Positions 37,860 to 50,736 of a DNA stretch of 64,000 nt are shown here, piece after piece (position 1 is the first letter of the stretch; every line of letters begins with the position of its first letter). The notes under the pieces were generated by a model. That model had not been told where the DNA came from, did not search any database, and saw only the letters and a program-made list of their open reading frames with translations. Origin of the DNA: Cladorhizidae sp. MBARI D1340-BT2 (taxonomy: Eukaryota; Porifera; Demospongiae; Poecilosclerida; Cladorhizidae); assembly GCA_028752905.1 (NCBI GenBank), contig JAQNBH010000003.1, positions 35,740,697 to 35,804,696 of the forward strand, in the 5' to 3' direction. Made by a program: the position numbers and the translations under genes.

Positions 37860-40800
37860 AGTCATTATTCCTGATGAAGGCTAGAGCACCTAGAAATTAT
37901 TCCTGATGAAGGATGGAGCATCTAGTCATTATTCCTGATAAAGGCTAGAGCATCTAGTCATTATTCCTGATGACTAGAGCATTTAGTCATTATTCCTGAT
38001 GAAGGCTAGAGCATGTAGTCATTATTCCTGATGACTAGAGCATCTAGTCATTATACCTGGTGAAGGCTAGAGCAACTAGTCATTATTCCTGATGAAGGCT
38101 AGAGCATCTAGTCATTCTTCCTGATGAAGGCTAGAGTACCTAATCATTATTCCGGCTAGAGCACCTAGTCATTATTCCTGATGAAGGCTAGAGCATCTAG
38201 TCATTATTCCTGATAGTCATTATTGCTGGAGCATCTAGTCATTATTCCTGATGAAGGCTAGAGCATCTAATCATTATTCCTGATAGTCATTATTGCTGGA
38301 GCATTTAGTCATTGTTCCTAATTAAGGCTTGAGCATCTAGTCATTATTCCTGATGAAGGCTAGAGCATCTAGTCATTATTCCTGATGAAGGCTAGAGCAT
38401 CTAGTCATTATTGCTGATGAAGGCTAGAGCATCTAGTCATTATTCCTGATGAAGGCTAGAGCATCTAGTCATTATTCCTGATGAAGGCTAGAGCATCTAG
38501 TCATTATTCCTGGTAAAACTAGAGCATCTAGTCATTATTCCTGGTGAAGGCTAGAGCATCTAGTCATTATTCCTGATGAAGCCTAGAGCATCTAGTCATT
38601 CTTCCTGATGAAGGCTAGAGTACCTAATCATTATTCCGGCTAGAGCACCTAGTCATTATTCCTGATGAAGGCTAGAGCATCTAGTCATTATTCCTGATGA
38701 CTAGAGCATCTAGTCATTATTCCTGATGAAGGCTAGAGCATCTAGTCATTATTCCTGATGACTAGAGCATCTAGTCATTATTTCTGGTGAAACAAGAGCA
38801 TTTAGTCATTATTGCTGGTGAAGGCTAGAGCATCTAGTCATTATTCCTGATGAAGGCTAGAGCACCTAGAAATTATTCCTGATGAAGGATGGAGCATCTA
38901 GTCATTATTCCTGATGAAGGCTTGAGCATCTAGTCATTCTTCCTGATTAAGGCTAGAGCACCTAGTCATTATTCCTGATGAAGGCTAGAGCACCTATTCA
39001 TTATTCCTGATGAAGGCTAGAGCATCTAATCATTATTCCTGATGAAGGCTACTAGTCATTATTCCTGATGAAGGCTAGAGCATCTAGTCATTATTCCTGA
39101 TGAAACTAGAGCATCTAGTCATTATTCCTGGTGAAGGCTAGAGCATCTAGTCATTATTCCTGATGAAGGCTAGAGCATCTAGTCATTATTCCTGATGATT
39201 AGAGCATCTAGTCATTATTCCTGATGAAGGCTAGAGCATCTAGTCATTATTCCTGATGACTAGAGCATCTAGTCATTATTCCTGATGAAGGCTAGAGCAT
39301 CTAGTCATTATTCCTGATGACTAGAGCATCTAGTCATTATTCCTGGTGAAACTAGAGCATTTAGTCATTATTGCTGGTGAAGGCTAGAGCATCTAGTCAT
39401 TATTCCTGATGAAGGCTAGAGCACCTAGAAATTATTCCTGATGAAGGATGGAGCATCTAGTCATTATTCCTGATGAAGGCTAGAGCATCTAGTCATTCTT
39501 CCTGATTAAGGCTAGAGCACCTAGTCATTATTCCTGATGAAGGCTAGAGCACCTATTCATTATTCCTGATGAAGGCTAGAGCATCTAATCATTATTCCTG
39601 ATGAAGGCTACTAGTCATTATTCCTGATGAAGGCTAGAGCATCTAGTCATTATTCCTGATGAAACTAGAGCATCTAGTCAAAGGCTAGAGCATCTAGTCA
39701 TTATTCCTGATGAAGGCTAGAGCATCTAGTCATTATTCCTGATGACTAGAGCATCTAGTCATTATTCCTGATGAAGGCTAGAGCATCTAGTCATTATTCC
39801 TGATGACTAGAGCATCTAGTCATTATTCCTGATGAAGGCTAGAGCATCTAGTCATTATTCCTGATGACTAGAGCATCTAGTCATTATTCCTGGTGAAACT
39901 AGAGCATTTAGTCATTATTGCTGGTGAAGGCTAGAGCATCTAGTCATTATTCCTGATGAAGGCTAGAGCACCTAGAAATTATTCCTGATGAAGGATGGAG
40001 CATCTAGTCATTATTCCTGATGAAGGCTAGAGCATCTAGTCATTCTTCCTGATTAAGGCTAGAGCACCTAGTCATTATTCCTGATGAAGGCTAGAGCACC
40101 TATTCATTATTCCTGATGAAGGCTAGAGCATCTAATCATTATTCCTGATGAAGGCTACTAGTCATTATTCCTGGTGAAGGCTAGAGCATCTAGTCATTAT
40201 TCCTGATGAAGGCTAGAGCATCTAGTCATTATTCCTGATGACTAGAGCATCTAGTCATTATTCCTGATGAAGGCTAGAGCATCTAGTCATTATTCCTGAT
40301 GACTAGAGCATCTAGTCATTATTCCTGATGAAGGCTAGAGCATCTAGTCATTATTCCTGATGACTAGAGCATCTAGTCATTATTCCTGGTGAAACTAGAG
40401 CATCTAGTCATTATTCCTGGTGAAGGCTAGAGCATCTAGTCATTATTCCTGATGAAGGCTAGAGCATCTAGTCATTCTTCCTGATGAAGGCTAGAGTACC
40501 TAATCATTATTCCGGCTATAGCACCTAGTCATTATTCCTGATGAAGGCTAGAGCATCAGTCATTATTCCTGATAGTCATTATTGCTGGAGCATCTAGTCA
40601 TTATTCCTGATGAAGGCTAGAGCATCTAGTCATTATTCCTGATAGTCATTATTGCTGGAGCATCTAGTCATTGTTCCTGATTAAGGCTTGAGCATCTAGT
40701 CATTATTCCTGATGAAGGCTAGAGCATCTAGTCATTATTCCTGATGAAGGCTAGAGCATCTAGTCATTATTCCTGATGAAGGCTAGAGGATCTAGTCATT

Positions 40801-43800
40801 ATTGCTGATGAAGGCTAGAGCATCTAGTCATTGTTCCTGATTAAGGCTTGAGCATCTAGTCATTATTGCTGATGAAGGCTAGAGCATCTAGTCATTATTC
40901 CTGATGAAGGCTAGAGCATCTAGTCATTATTCCTGATGAAGGCTAGAGCATTTAGTCATTATTGCTGATGAAGGCTAGAGCATCTAGTCATTATTCCTGG
41001 TAAAACTAGAGCATCTAGTCATTATTCCTGGTGAAGGCTAGAGCATCTAGTCATTATTCCTGATGGCTAGAGAATCTAGTCATTATTCCTGGTGAAACTA
41101 GAGCATCTAGTCATTATTCCTGGTGAAGGCTAGAGCATCTAGTCATTATTCCTGGTGAAGGCTAGAGCATCTAGTCATTATTCCTGATGAAGGCTAGAGC
41201 ATCTAGTCATTCTTCCTGATGAAGGCTAGAGTACCTAATCATTATTCCAGCTAGAGCACCTAGTCATTATTCCTGATGAAGGCTAGAGCATCTAGTCATT
41301 ATTCCTGGTGAAGACTAGAGCATCTAGTCATTATTCCTGGTGAAGGCTAGAGCATCTAGTCATTATTCCTGATGAAGAATAGTCATTATTCCTGATGAAG
41401 GCTAGAGCATCTAGTCATGATTCCTGTTCATGATGAAGGCTACAGCATCTAGTCATTATTCCTGATGAAGGCTAGAGCACCTAGAAATTATTCCTGATGA
41501 AGGATGGAGCATCTAGTCATTATTCCTGATAAAGGCTAGAGCATCTAGTCATTATTCCTGATGACTAGAGCATTTAGTCATTATTCCTGATGAAGGCTAG
41601 AGCATGTAGTCATTATTCCTGATGACTAGAGCATCTAGTCATTATTCCTGGTGAAGGCTAGAGCATCTAGTCATTATTCCTGATGAAGGCTAGAGCATCT
41701 AGTCATTCTTCCTGATGAAGGCTAGAGTACCTAATCATTATTCCGGCTAGAGCACCTAGTCATTATTCCTGATGAAGGCTAGAGCATCTAGTCATTATTC
41801 CTGATAGTCATTATTGCTGGAGCATCTAGTCATTATTCCTGATGAAGGCTAGAGCATCTAGTCATTATTCCTGATAGTCATTATTGCTGGAGCATTTAGT
41901 CATTGTTCCTAATTAAGGCTTGAGCATCTAGTCATTATTCCTGGTGAAGGCTAGAGCATCTAGTCATTATTCCTGATGAAGGCTAGAGCATCTAGTCATT
42001 ATTCCTGATGAAGGCTAGAGCATCTAGTCATTATTGCTGATGAAGGCTAGAGCATCTAGTCATTATTCCTGATGAAGGCTAGAGCATCTAGTCATTATTC
42101 CTGATGAAGGCTAGAGCATCTAGTCATTATTCCTGGTAAAACTAGAGCATCTAGTCATTATTCCTGGTGAAGGCTAGAGCATCTAGTCATTATTCCTGAT
42201 GAAGCCTAGAGCATCTAGTCATTCTTCCTGATGAAGGCTAGAGTACCTAATCATTATTCCGGCTAGAGCACCTAGTCATTATTCCTGATGAAGGCTAGAG
42301 CATCTAGTCATTATTCCTGATGACTAGAGCATCTAGTCATTATTCCTGATGAAGGCTAGAGCATCTAGTCATTATTCCTGATGACTAGAGCATCTAGTCA
42401 TTATTCCTGGTGAAACTAGAGCATTTAGTCATTATTGCTGGTGAAGGCTAGAGCATCTAGTCATTATTCCTGATGAAGGCTAGAGCACCTAGAAATTATT
42501 CCTGATGAAGGATGGAGCATCTAGTCATTATTCCTGATGAAGGCTAGAGCATCTAGTCATTCTTCCTGGTTAAGGCTAGAGCACCTAGTCATTATTCCTG
42601 ATGAAGGCTAGAGCACCTGTTCTTTATTCCTGATGAAGGCTAGAGCATCTAATCATTATTCCTGATGAAGGCTACTAGTCATTATTCCTGATGAAGGCTA
42701 GAGCATCTAGTCATTATTCCTGATGAAACTAGAGCATCTAGTCATTATTCCTGGTGAAGGCTAGAGCATCTAGTCATTATTCCTGATGAAGGCTAGAGCA
42801 TCTAGTCATTATTCCTGATGACTAGAGCATCTAGTCATTATTCCTGATGAAGGCTAGAGCATCTAGTCATTATTCCTGATGACTAGAGCATCTAGTCATT
42901 ATTCCTGATGAAGGCTAGAGCATCTAGTCATTATTCCTGATGACTAGAGCATCTAGTCATTATTCCTGGTGAAACTAGAGCATTTAGTCATTATTGCTGG
43001 TGAAGGCTAGAGCATCTAGTCATTATTCCTGATGAAGGCTAGAGCACCTAGAAATTATTCCTGATGAAGGATGGAGCATCTAGTCATTATTCCTGATGAA
43101 GGCTAGAGCATCTAGTCATTCTTCCTGATTAAGGCTAGAGCACCTAGTCATTATTCCTGATGAAGGCTAGAGCACCTATTCATTATTCCTGATGAAGGCT
43201 AGAGCATCTAATCATTATTCCTGATGAAGGCTACTAGTCATTATTCCTGATGAAGGCTAGAGCATCTAGTCATTATTCCTGATGAAACTAGAGCATCTAG
43301 TCATTATTCCTGGTGAAGGCTAGAGCATCTAGTCATTATTCCTGATGAAGGCTAGAGCATCTAGTCATTATTCCTGATGACTAGAGCATCTAGTCATTAT
43401 TCCTGATGAAGGCTAGAGCATCTAGTCATTATTCCTGATGACTAGAGCATCTAGTCATTATTCCTGATGAAGGCTAGAGCATCTAGTCATTATTCCTGAT
43501 GACTAGAGCATCTAGTCATTATTCCTGGTGAAACTAGAGCATTTAGTCATTATTGCTGGTGAAGGCTAGAGCATCTAGTCATTATTCCTGATGAAGGCTA
43601 GAGCACCTAGAAATTATTCCTGATGAAGGATGGAGCATCTAGTCATTATTCCTGATGAAGGCTAGAGCATCTAGTCATTCTTCCTGATTAAGGCTAGAGC
43701 ACCTAGTCATTATTCCTGATGAAGGCTAGAGCACCTATTCATTATTCCTGATGAAGGCTAGAGCATCTAATCATTATTCCTGATGAAGGCTACTAGTCAT

Positions 43801-44110
43801 TATTCCTGATGAAGGGTAGAGCATCTAGTCATTATTCCTGATGAAACTAGAGCATCTAGTCATTATTCCTGGTGAAGGCTAGAGCATCTAGTCATTATTC
43901 CTGATGAAGGCTAGAGCATCTAGTCATTATTCCTGATGACTAGAGCATCTAGTCATTATTCCTGATGAAGGCTAGAGCATCTAGTCATTATTCCTGATGA
44001 CTAGAGCATCTAGTCATTATTCCTGATGAAGGCTAGAGCATCTAGTCATTATTCCTGATGACTAGAGCATCTAGTCATTATTCCTGGTGAAACTAGAGCA
44101 TCTAGTCATT
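37860..44110 (+). repeat. 559-bp higher-order repeats in two clusters
   Basis: The marker ATTGCTGGTGAAGG after CATTTAGTC occurs at 38811, 39370 and 39917, and again at 42434, 42993 and 43552. Spacings are 559, 547, 559 and 559 bp. Each unit carries CACCTAGAAATT, GATGGAGC, TTCTTCCTGATTAAGG, CACCTATTC, GGCTACTAG, then alternating GATGACTAGAG and GATGAAGGC monomers. The two clusters are themselves about 3.6 kb apart with shared flanks, so the 559-bp units were amplified and then copied as a group. Confidence 0.85.
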
Positions 44111-47100
44111 ATTCCTGGTGAAGGCTAGAGCATCTAGTCATTATTCCTGATGAAGGCTAGAGCATCTAGTCATTCTTCCTGATGAAGGCTAGAGTACCTA
44201 TTCATTATTCCGGCTAGAGCACCTAGTCATTATTCCTGATGAAGGCTAGAGCATCTAGTCATTATTCCTGATAGTCATTATTGCTGGAGCATCTAGTCAT
44301 TATTCCTGATGAAGGCTAGAGCATCTAGTCATTATTCCTGATAGTCATTATTGCTGGAGCATCTAGTCATTGTTCCTGATTAAGGCTTGAGCATCTAGTC
44401 ATTATTCCTGATGAAGGCTAGAGCATCTAGTCATTATTCCTGATGAAGGCTAGAGCATCTAGTCATTATTCCTGATGAAGGCTAGAGCATCTAGTCATTA
44501 TTGCTGATGAAGGCTAGAGCATCTAGTCATTATTCCTGATGAAGGCTATAGCATCTAGTCATTATTCCTGATGAAGGCTATAGCATCTAGTCATTATTCC
44601 TGATGAAGGCTAGAGCATCTAGTCATTATTCCTGGTAAAACTAGAGCATCTAGTCATTATTCCTGGTGAAGGCTAGAGCATCTAGTCATTATTCCTGATG
44701 AAGCCTAGAGCATCTAGTCATTCTTCCTGATGAAGGCTAGAGTACCTAATCATTATTCCGGCTAGAGCACCTAGTCATTATTCCTGATGAAGGCTAGAGC
44801 ATCTAGTCATTATTCCTGATGACTAGAGTATCTAGTCATTATTCCTGATGAAGGCTAGAGCATCTAGTCATTATTCCTGATGACTAGAGCATCTAGTCAT
44901 TATTCCTGGTGAAACTAGAGCATTTAGTCATTATTGCTGGTGAAGGATAGAGCATCTAGTCATTATTCCTGATGAAGGCTAGAGCATCTAGTCATTCTTC
45001 CTGATGAAACCTAATCATTATTCCGACTAGAGCACCTAGTCATTATTCCTGATGAAGTCTAGAGCATCTAGTCATTATTCCTGATAGTCATTATTATTGG
45101 AGCATCTAGTCATTATTCCTGATGAAGGCTAGAGCACCTAGTCATTATTCCTGATGAAGGCTAGAGCATCTAATCATTATTCCTGATGAAGGCTACTAGT
45201 CATTATTCCTGATGAAGGCTAGAGCATCTGGTCATTATTCCTGATGAAGGCTAGAGCATCTAGTCATTATTCCTGATGAAGGCTAGAGCATCTAGTCATT
45301 ATTCCTGATGAAGGCTAGAGCATTTAGTCATTATTCCTGATGAAGGCTAGAGCATCTAGTCATTATTCCTGGTGAAGACTAGAGCATATAGTCATTAATC
45401 CTGGTGAAGGCTAGAGCATCTAGTCATTATTCCTGATGAAGAATAGTCATTATTCCTGATGAAGGCTAGAGCATCTAGTCATGATTCCTGTTCATGATGA
45501 AGGCTACAGCATCTAGTCATTATTCCTGATGAAGGCTAGAGCACCTAGAAATTATTCCTGATGAAGGATGGAGCATCTAGTCATTATTCCTGGTGAAGGC
45601 TAGAGCATCTAGTCATTATTCCTGATGAAGGCTAGAGCATGTAGTTCCTGATTATGGCTAGAGCACCTAGTCATTATTCCTGATGAAGGCTAGAGCACCT
45701 ATTCATTATTCCTGATGAAGGCTAGAGCATCAAATCATTATTCCTGATGAAGGCTATTCCTGATGAAGGCTAGAGCATCTAGTCATTATTCCGTTATAAA
45801 GGCTAGAGCATCTAGTCATTCTTCCTGATTAAGGCTAGAGCACCCAGTCATTATTCCTGATAAAGGCTAGAGCACCTAGTCATTATTCCTGATGAAGGCT
45901 GGAGCATCTAGTCAATATTCATGATGAAGGCTAGAGAATCTAGTCATTATTCCTGATGAAGGCTAGACCATCTAGTCATTATTCCTGATGAAGGCTAGAG
46001 CATCTAGTCATTATTCCTGATAGTCATTATTGCTGGAGCATCTAGTCATTATTCCATGTGAAGGCTAGAGCATCTAGTCATTATTCCTGATGATGGCTAG
46101 AGCATCTAGTCATTATTCCTGATGAAGTCTACAGCATCTAGTCGTTATTCCTGATGAAGGCTACAGCATCTAGTCATTATTCCTGATGAAGGCTAGAGCA
46201 TCTAGTCATTATTCCTGATGAAGGCTATAGCACCTAGTCATTATTCCTTATGAAGGCTAGAGCATCTAGTCATTATTCCTGATGAAGGCTAGAGCACCTA
46301 GTCATTATTCCTGATGAAGGCTGGAGCATCAGTCAATATTCCTGATGAAGGCTAGAGCATCTAGTCATTATTCCTGATGACTAGAGCATCTAGTCATTAT
46401 TCCTGATTGGCATTATTCCTGATGAAGGCTGGAGCATCTAGTCATTATTCCTGATGAGGGCTAGAGCATTTAGTCATTATTCCTGATGAAGGCTAGAACA
46501 TCTAGTCATTATTCCTCGATGAAGGCTAGAGCATCTAGTCATTATTCCTGATGAAGGTCAGAGGATCTAGTCATTATTCCTGATGAAGGCTAGAGCATCT
46601 AGTCATTATTCCTGATGAAGGCTATAGCATCTAGTCATTATTCCTGATGAAGGCTAGTCATTATTCCTGATGAAGGCTAGAGCATCTAGTCATTATTCCT
46701 GATGAAGGCTAGTCATTATTCCTGATGAAGGCTGGAGTATCTAGTATTATTCCTGATGAAGGCTAGAGCATCTAGTCATTATTCCTGATGAAAGCTAGAG
46801 GCATCTAATCATTATTCCTGATGAAGGCTACTAGTCATTATTGCTAGAGCATCTAGTCATTATTCCTGATGAAGGCTAGAGCATCTAATCATTATTACTG
46901 ATGAAGGCTACTAGTCATTATTCCTGATGAAGGCTGGTCATTATTCCTGATGAAGGCTAGAGCATCTAGTCATTATTCCTGATGAAGGCTAGAGCATCTA
47001 GTCATTATTCCTGATGAAGGCTAGAGCATTTAGTCATTATTCCTGATGAAGGCGAGAGCATATAGTCATTATTCCTGGTGAAGGCTAGAGCATCTAGTCA

Positions 47101-49091
47101 TTATTCCTGGTGAAGGCTAGAGCACCTAGACATTATTCCTGATGAAGGCTAGAGCATCTAGTCATGATTCCTGTTCCTGAATAAGGCTACAGCATCTAGT
47201 CATTATTCCTGATGAAGGCTAGACATTATTCCTGATGAAGGCTGGAGCATCTAGTCATTATTCCTGATTAAGGCTAGAGCATCTAGTCATTATTCCTGAT
47301 GACTAGAACATCTAGTCATTATTCCTGATGAAGGCTAGAGCATCTATTCATTAGTCCTGATGACTAGAGCATCTAGTGATTATTCCTGATGAAGGCTGGA
47401 GCATCTAGTATTATTCCTGATGAAGGCTAGAGCATTTAGTCATTATTCCTGATGAAGGCTAGAGCATCTAATCATTATTCCTTGATGAAGGCTAGAGCAT
47501 CTAGTCATTATTCCTGATGAAGGTCAGATCATCTAGTCATTATTCCTGATGAAGCCTAGAGCATCTAGTCATTATTCCTGATGAAGGCTAGAGCATCTAG
47601 TCATTATTCCTGATGAAGGCTAGAGCATCTAGTCATTATTCCTGATGAAGGCTGGAGTATCTAGTCATTATTCCTAATGAAGGCTAATAGTCATTATTCC
47701 TGATGAAGGCTAGACATTATTCCTGATGAAAGCTAGAGCATCTAATCATTATTCCTGATGAAGGTTACTAGTCATTATTCCTGATGAAGGCTAGAGCGTC
47801 TAGTCATTGTTCCTGATGAAGGCTAGAGCATCTAGTCATTATTCCTAATGAAGGCTAGAGCATCTAGTCATTGTTCCTGATTAAGGCTAGAGCATCTAGT
47901 CATTATTCCTGATGAAGGCTAGAGCATCTAGTCATTATTCCTGATGAAGGCTAGAGCATCTAGTCATTATTGCTGATGAAGGCTAGAGCGTCTAGTCATT
48001 ATTCCTGATGAAGGCTAGAGCATCTAGTCATTATTCCTGATGAAGGCTAGAGCATCTAGTCATTATTCCTGGTGAAACTAGAGCATCTAGTCATTATTCC
48101 TGGTGAAGGCTAGAGCATCTAGTCATTCTTCCTGATGAAGTCTAGAGTACCTAATCATTATCCGGCTAGAGCACCTAGTCATTATTCCTGATGAAGGCTA
48201 GAGCATCTAGTCATTATATTCCTGATAGTCATTATTGCTGGAGCATCTAGTCATTATTCCTGATGAAGGCTAGAGCATCTAGTCATTATTCCTGATGAAT
48301 GCTAGAGCATCTAGTCATTATTCCTGATGAATGCTAGAGCATCTAGTCATTATTCCTGATGAATGCTAGAGCATCTAGTCATTATTTCTGATGAAGGGTA
48401 GAGCATCTAGTCATTATTCCTGATGAAGGCTAGAGCATCTAGTCATTATTCCTGGTGAAACTAGAGCATCTAGTCATTATTCCTGGTGAAGGCTAGAGCA
48501 TCTAGTCATTATTCCTGATGAAGGCTAGAGCATCTAGTCATTCTTCCTGATGAAGTCTAGAGTACCTAATCATTATCCGGCTAGAGCACCTAGTCATTAT
48601 TCCTGATGAAGGCTAGAGCATCTAGTCATTATATTCCTGATAGTCATTATTGCTGGAGCATCTAGTCATTATTCCTGATGAAGGCTAGAGCATCTAGTCA
48701 TTATTCCTGATGAATGCTAGAGCATCTAGTCATTATTCCTGATGAATGCTAGAGCATCTAGTCATTATTCCTGATGAATGCTAGAGCATCTAGTCATTAT
48801 TTCTGATGAAGGGTAGAGCATCTAGTCATTATTCCTGATGAAGGCTAGACTGTACTGTACTTGTATCATGAAACTGGCACTTTTCATGCACACCTGCATT
48901 ATGAGATCATTTGCAATGATGCAAATTAGAGCTACAGATTGCATGTCTCTAGGCAAGGGTGTGCTGGTTGATGTTGATGCAACGTCCAGCCACTGTCTTT
49001 GCTAATGTTTTTCTTGATTCCCAGTTCTGCAAGGTTTCCAACTGCTTGACTTCAGCTCCATCCTGGTCTCACTCTAGTGTATGGTTTAAGT

Positions 49092-49200
49092 TCTACATGT
49101 ACATGGAGATATGCACATAGAAGGTTCTACATGTACACAGAAAATTCTACATGTACATGGGATGTTCTACATGTACATGGAGGATTCTACATGTAATGTG
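49092..49200. repeat. Short tandem repeat TTCTACATGTACATGG
   Basis: Five degenerate copies of a TTCTACATGTACA core, mostly 20 bp apart (the first gap is about 33 bp). ACATGTACATGT is locally self-complementary. No function suggested. Confidence 0.75.
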
Positions 49201-49283
49201 GGATATGTACATAATTGACACATGCCAAGTGTGACCTGTGGACTGTTCTTTGTAAGTTCAAGGTTCCATTTTCATTCAGAAGT

Positions 49284-49311
49284 TTGTTGTTGTTATTGTT
49301 GTTGTTGTTGG
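49284..49311. repeat. (GTT)n microsatellite
   Basis: Run of TTG/GTT trinucleotides with one ATT interruption. Read on the minus strand it gives a poly-Asn tract, but in no supported gene. Confidence 0.9.
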
Positions 49312-49837
49312 ATGGAGGGAGGAGTGTCTGGAATCCTCTTCTGTCTAGACTAGGGGGTAGAAGAGTGGAAGCCTGGAGGTGCACCTACCTCTGAACGAAA
49401 ACCCTAGGACTTAATTTAAACCTTGAAGATATACAGAAGATCCCGGGGTTGCCCACAGTGCCTGGACAGTCCTGGCTATTGAGTGGCACTTCCCAGAGCC
49501 TAGAATTTTCACCCCATGTATCACAATGTATGTGTGGCTACTGCGTGTACATGCTGTAATAAGTTGTAGAGTACAGGCTTTCCCATCACTTCAAGCAGTT
49601 CACCTGGTCACTTTTGAAATTGGGCTTTCACCGCCAATTATGAAACTCCACCCATTATTTAATGAACCTTCCATCTCTAAATGACTTGTCTGATATAGAG
49701 AAAGTTCCTCGCTACCTCTATCAACCTTTATGCAAAAACACAAATAAAGCACACCAACTGGATATTGATTCAAGCGAAGTGATGCAATGTGACTTCACAA
49801 TATTGATGTGTGCTAGTGCGAGCGGTTGTGATCCTGC

Positions 49838-50158
49838 CTAAATGGACTCACTTATATATGTACTATATACACTCACTTACATGTATATATGTACTGTATA
49901 TACACTCACGTATATACACTCACGTATATGTACTGTATATACACTCACTTATATATGTACTGTATATATATATACACTTGTACTGTATAAACACTCACTT
50001 ATATATGTACTGTATATACACTCACGTATATACGTACTGTACATACACTCACTTATATATGTACTGTATATACACTCACTTATGTGTACTCTATATGCAC
50101 TCACTTATATATGTACTGTATATACACTCACTTATATATGTACTGTATTTACACTAAT
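49838..50158 (+). repeat. 27-bp AT-rich minisatellite
   Basis: About a dozen copies of a unit built from ACACTCACTTATATAT and GTACTGTATAT, with internal variants (CACGTATA; a shortened GTGTACTCTATATGC). 27 is a multiple of 3, so two frames stay open across it and read YVLYIHSLI-type repeats. These are repeat artefacts, not genes. Confidence 0.9.
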
Positions 50159-50331
50159 GTAGTGAAATAATAGTGCATATGAAAATAATAAAATATAATA
50201 AAATAACAGAATATTAAAAATAATAAAATATAGTATAATAAAATATAATGCAATAAAAGTATAGTAGTGAAATAAGAAATAAATAAAAATTAATAATTAT
50301 GTGAAAAATATTGAAATAAAGTTAAATATAG
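50159..50331. other. A/T-rich low-complexity DNA
   Basis: AATAAAATATAAT-type sequence with almost no G or C. No gene. It forms the left border of a retrotransposon tail whose open frame starts right after a TAG at 50329-50331. Confidence 0.8.
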
Positions 50332-50583
50332 GAATGGAAAAGCGAGAAGTATCGGGAGCTTCCACCAGGCCACGTGTTCTCGCCCATAGCCATTGAGACC
50401 TTGGGGGCAATTGGCCCAAAGTCACTGGCCTTTTTGAAGGAGCTCGGATACCGCATTAGAACAGAGTCGGGCGAGCCTAAATCGACAGAGAACCTGCTCC
50501 AGAGACTATCTATCCGTGGCGGTCCAGCGGGGGAACTGCACATCAGTACTGGGCAGCACGGGCATCTGACACTTTCCCATTAA
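50332..50583 (+). pseudogene. 5'-truncated retrotransposon tail (C-terminus of RT polyprotein), copy 1
   Basis: Open frame from 50332 to TAA at 50581-50583 reading EWKSEKYRELPPGHVFSPIA, IETLGAIGPKSLAFLKELG and ENLLQRLSI. The pattern (F.P.AIET.G..GP....FL.ELG.R......LLQRLS) is the tail found after the reverse transcriptase domain in many retrotransposon proteins of marine invertebrates. The copy at 53225-53593 has the same landmarks. The usual RGNAASVMG end is replaced here by GGPAGELHISTG. Truncation at the 5' side and an immediate (TA)n tract suit target-primed integration of a non-LTR element. Confidence 0.65.
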
Positions 50584-50602
50584 TATATATATATATATAT
50601 AT
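50581..50602 (+). repeat. (TA)n tract at the 3' end of retrotransposon copy 1
   Basis: The TA dinucleotide run starts at the stop codon of the retrotransposon fragment; another TA run lies at 50661-50677. A microsatellite 3' tail is usual for several non-LTR families. The second retrotransposon fragment also ends in a TA run. Confidence 0.75.
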
Positions 50603-50736
50603 TTAATGTTTTTGTCTTGTCTTGTTTCTCTTCTTATCTTATAGTGCTTGCTGCTGTAGCTATATATATATATATATGTGGCATTATGGTATTGCAAATT
50701 GAAGACATAGTAAAACATTAAAATATAGTAATGTAG

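Larger units (their letters stand above)
8181..48848 (+). repeat. 32-bp hammerhead-like satellite, main block
   Basis: About 40.7 kb of the same head-to-tail 32-bp monomer, over a thousand copies by length. No inversion is seen: every monomer reads CTGATGA then GGCTAG-AGCAT-CTAGTC on the plus strand. Recurrent variant classes include CCTGGTGAA, GGTGAAACTAG, GGTAAAACTAGCG, TTCCGGCTAGAG, GATAGTCATTATTGCTG, GATTAAGGCTTGAG and GATGACTAGAG. They recur in the same order at fixed distances, showing higher-order amplification. I see no reading frame of 60 codons or more between 7613 and 49187. The array ends abruptly at 48848 (GAAGGCTAGA then CTGTACTG) with no transposon end or target duplication. 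Confidence 0.98.
48849..49837. other. Single-copy-looking DNA after the satellite, no gene recognised
   Basis: Mixed-composition sequence immediately right of the array. It contains a short ACATGTACATGG repeat (49092-49200) and a GTT microsatellite (about 49284-49311), described separately. No convincing coding frame, RNA gene or element end. It contains no remnant of the GAAACGTC part of the ancestral repeat. Confidence 0.6.

Noticed and set aside
8181..48848. Could the array be a CRISPR array?
   Set aside because: The repeats are directly abutting 32-bp monomers without unique spacers, in a genome with introns and eukaryotic transposons.
8181..48848. GAAAC inside GGTGAAACTAG monomer variants as a restored ribozyme GAAA box
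   Set aside because: In these variants GAAAC replaces GAAGG on the 5' side of the hairpin, not after helix II, so it is not in the hammerhead position.
1..48848. Satellite as telomeric or centromeric
   Set aside because: A 32-bp tandem satellite of this size could be pericentromeric or subtelomeric, but nothing in the window (no telomere repeat, no centromere-specific motif) decides it.
49842..50162. Two overlapping plus-strand frames of over 100 codons (YVLYIHSL repeats)
   Set aside because: They are produced by a 27-bp minisatellite whose period is a multiple of 3.
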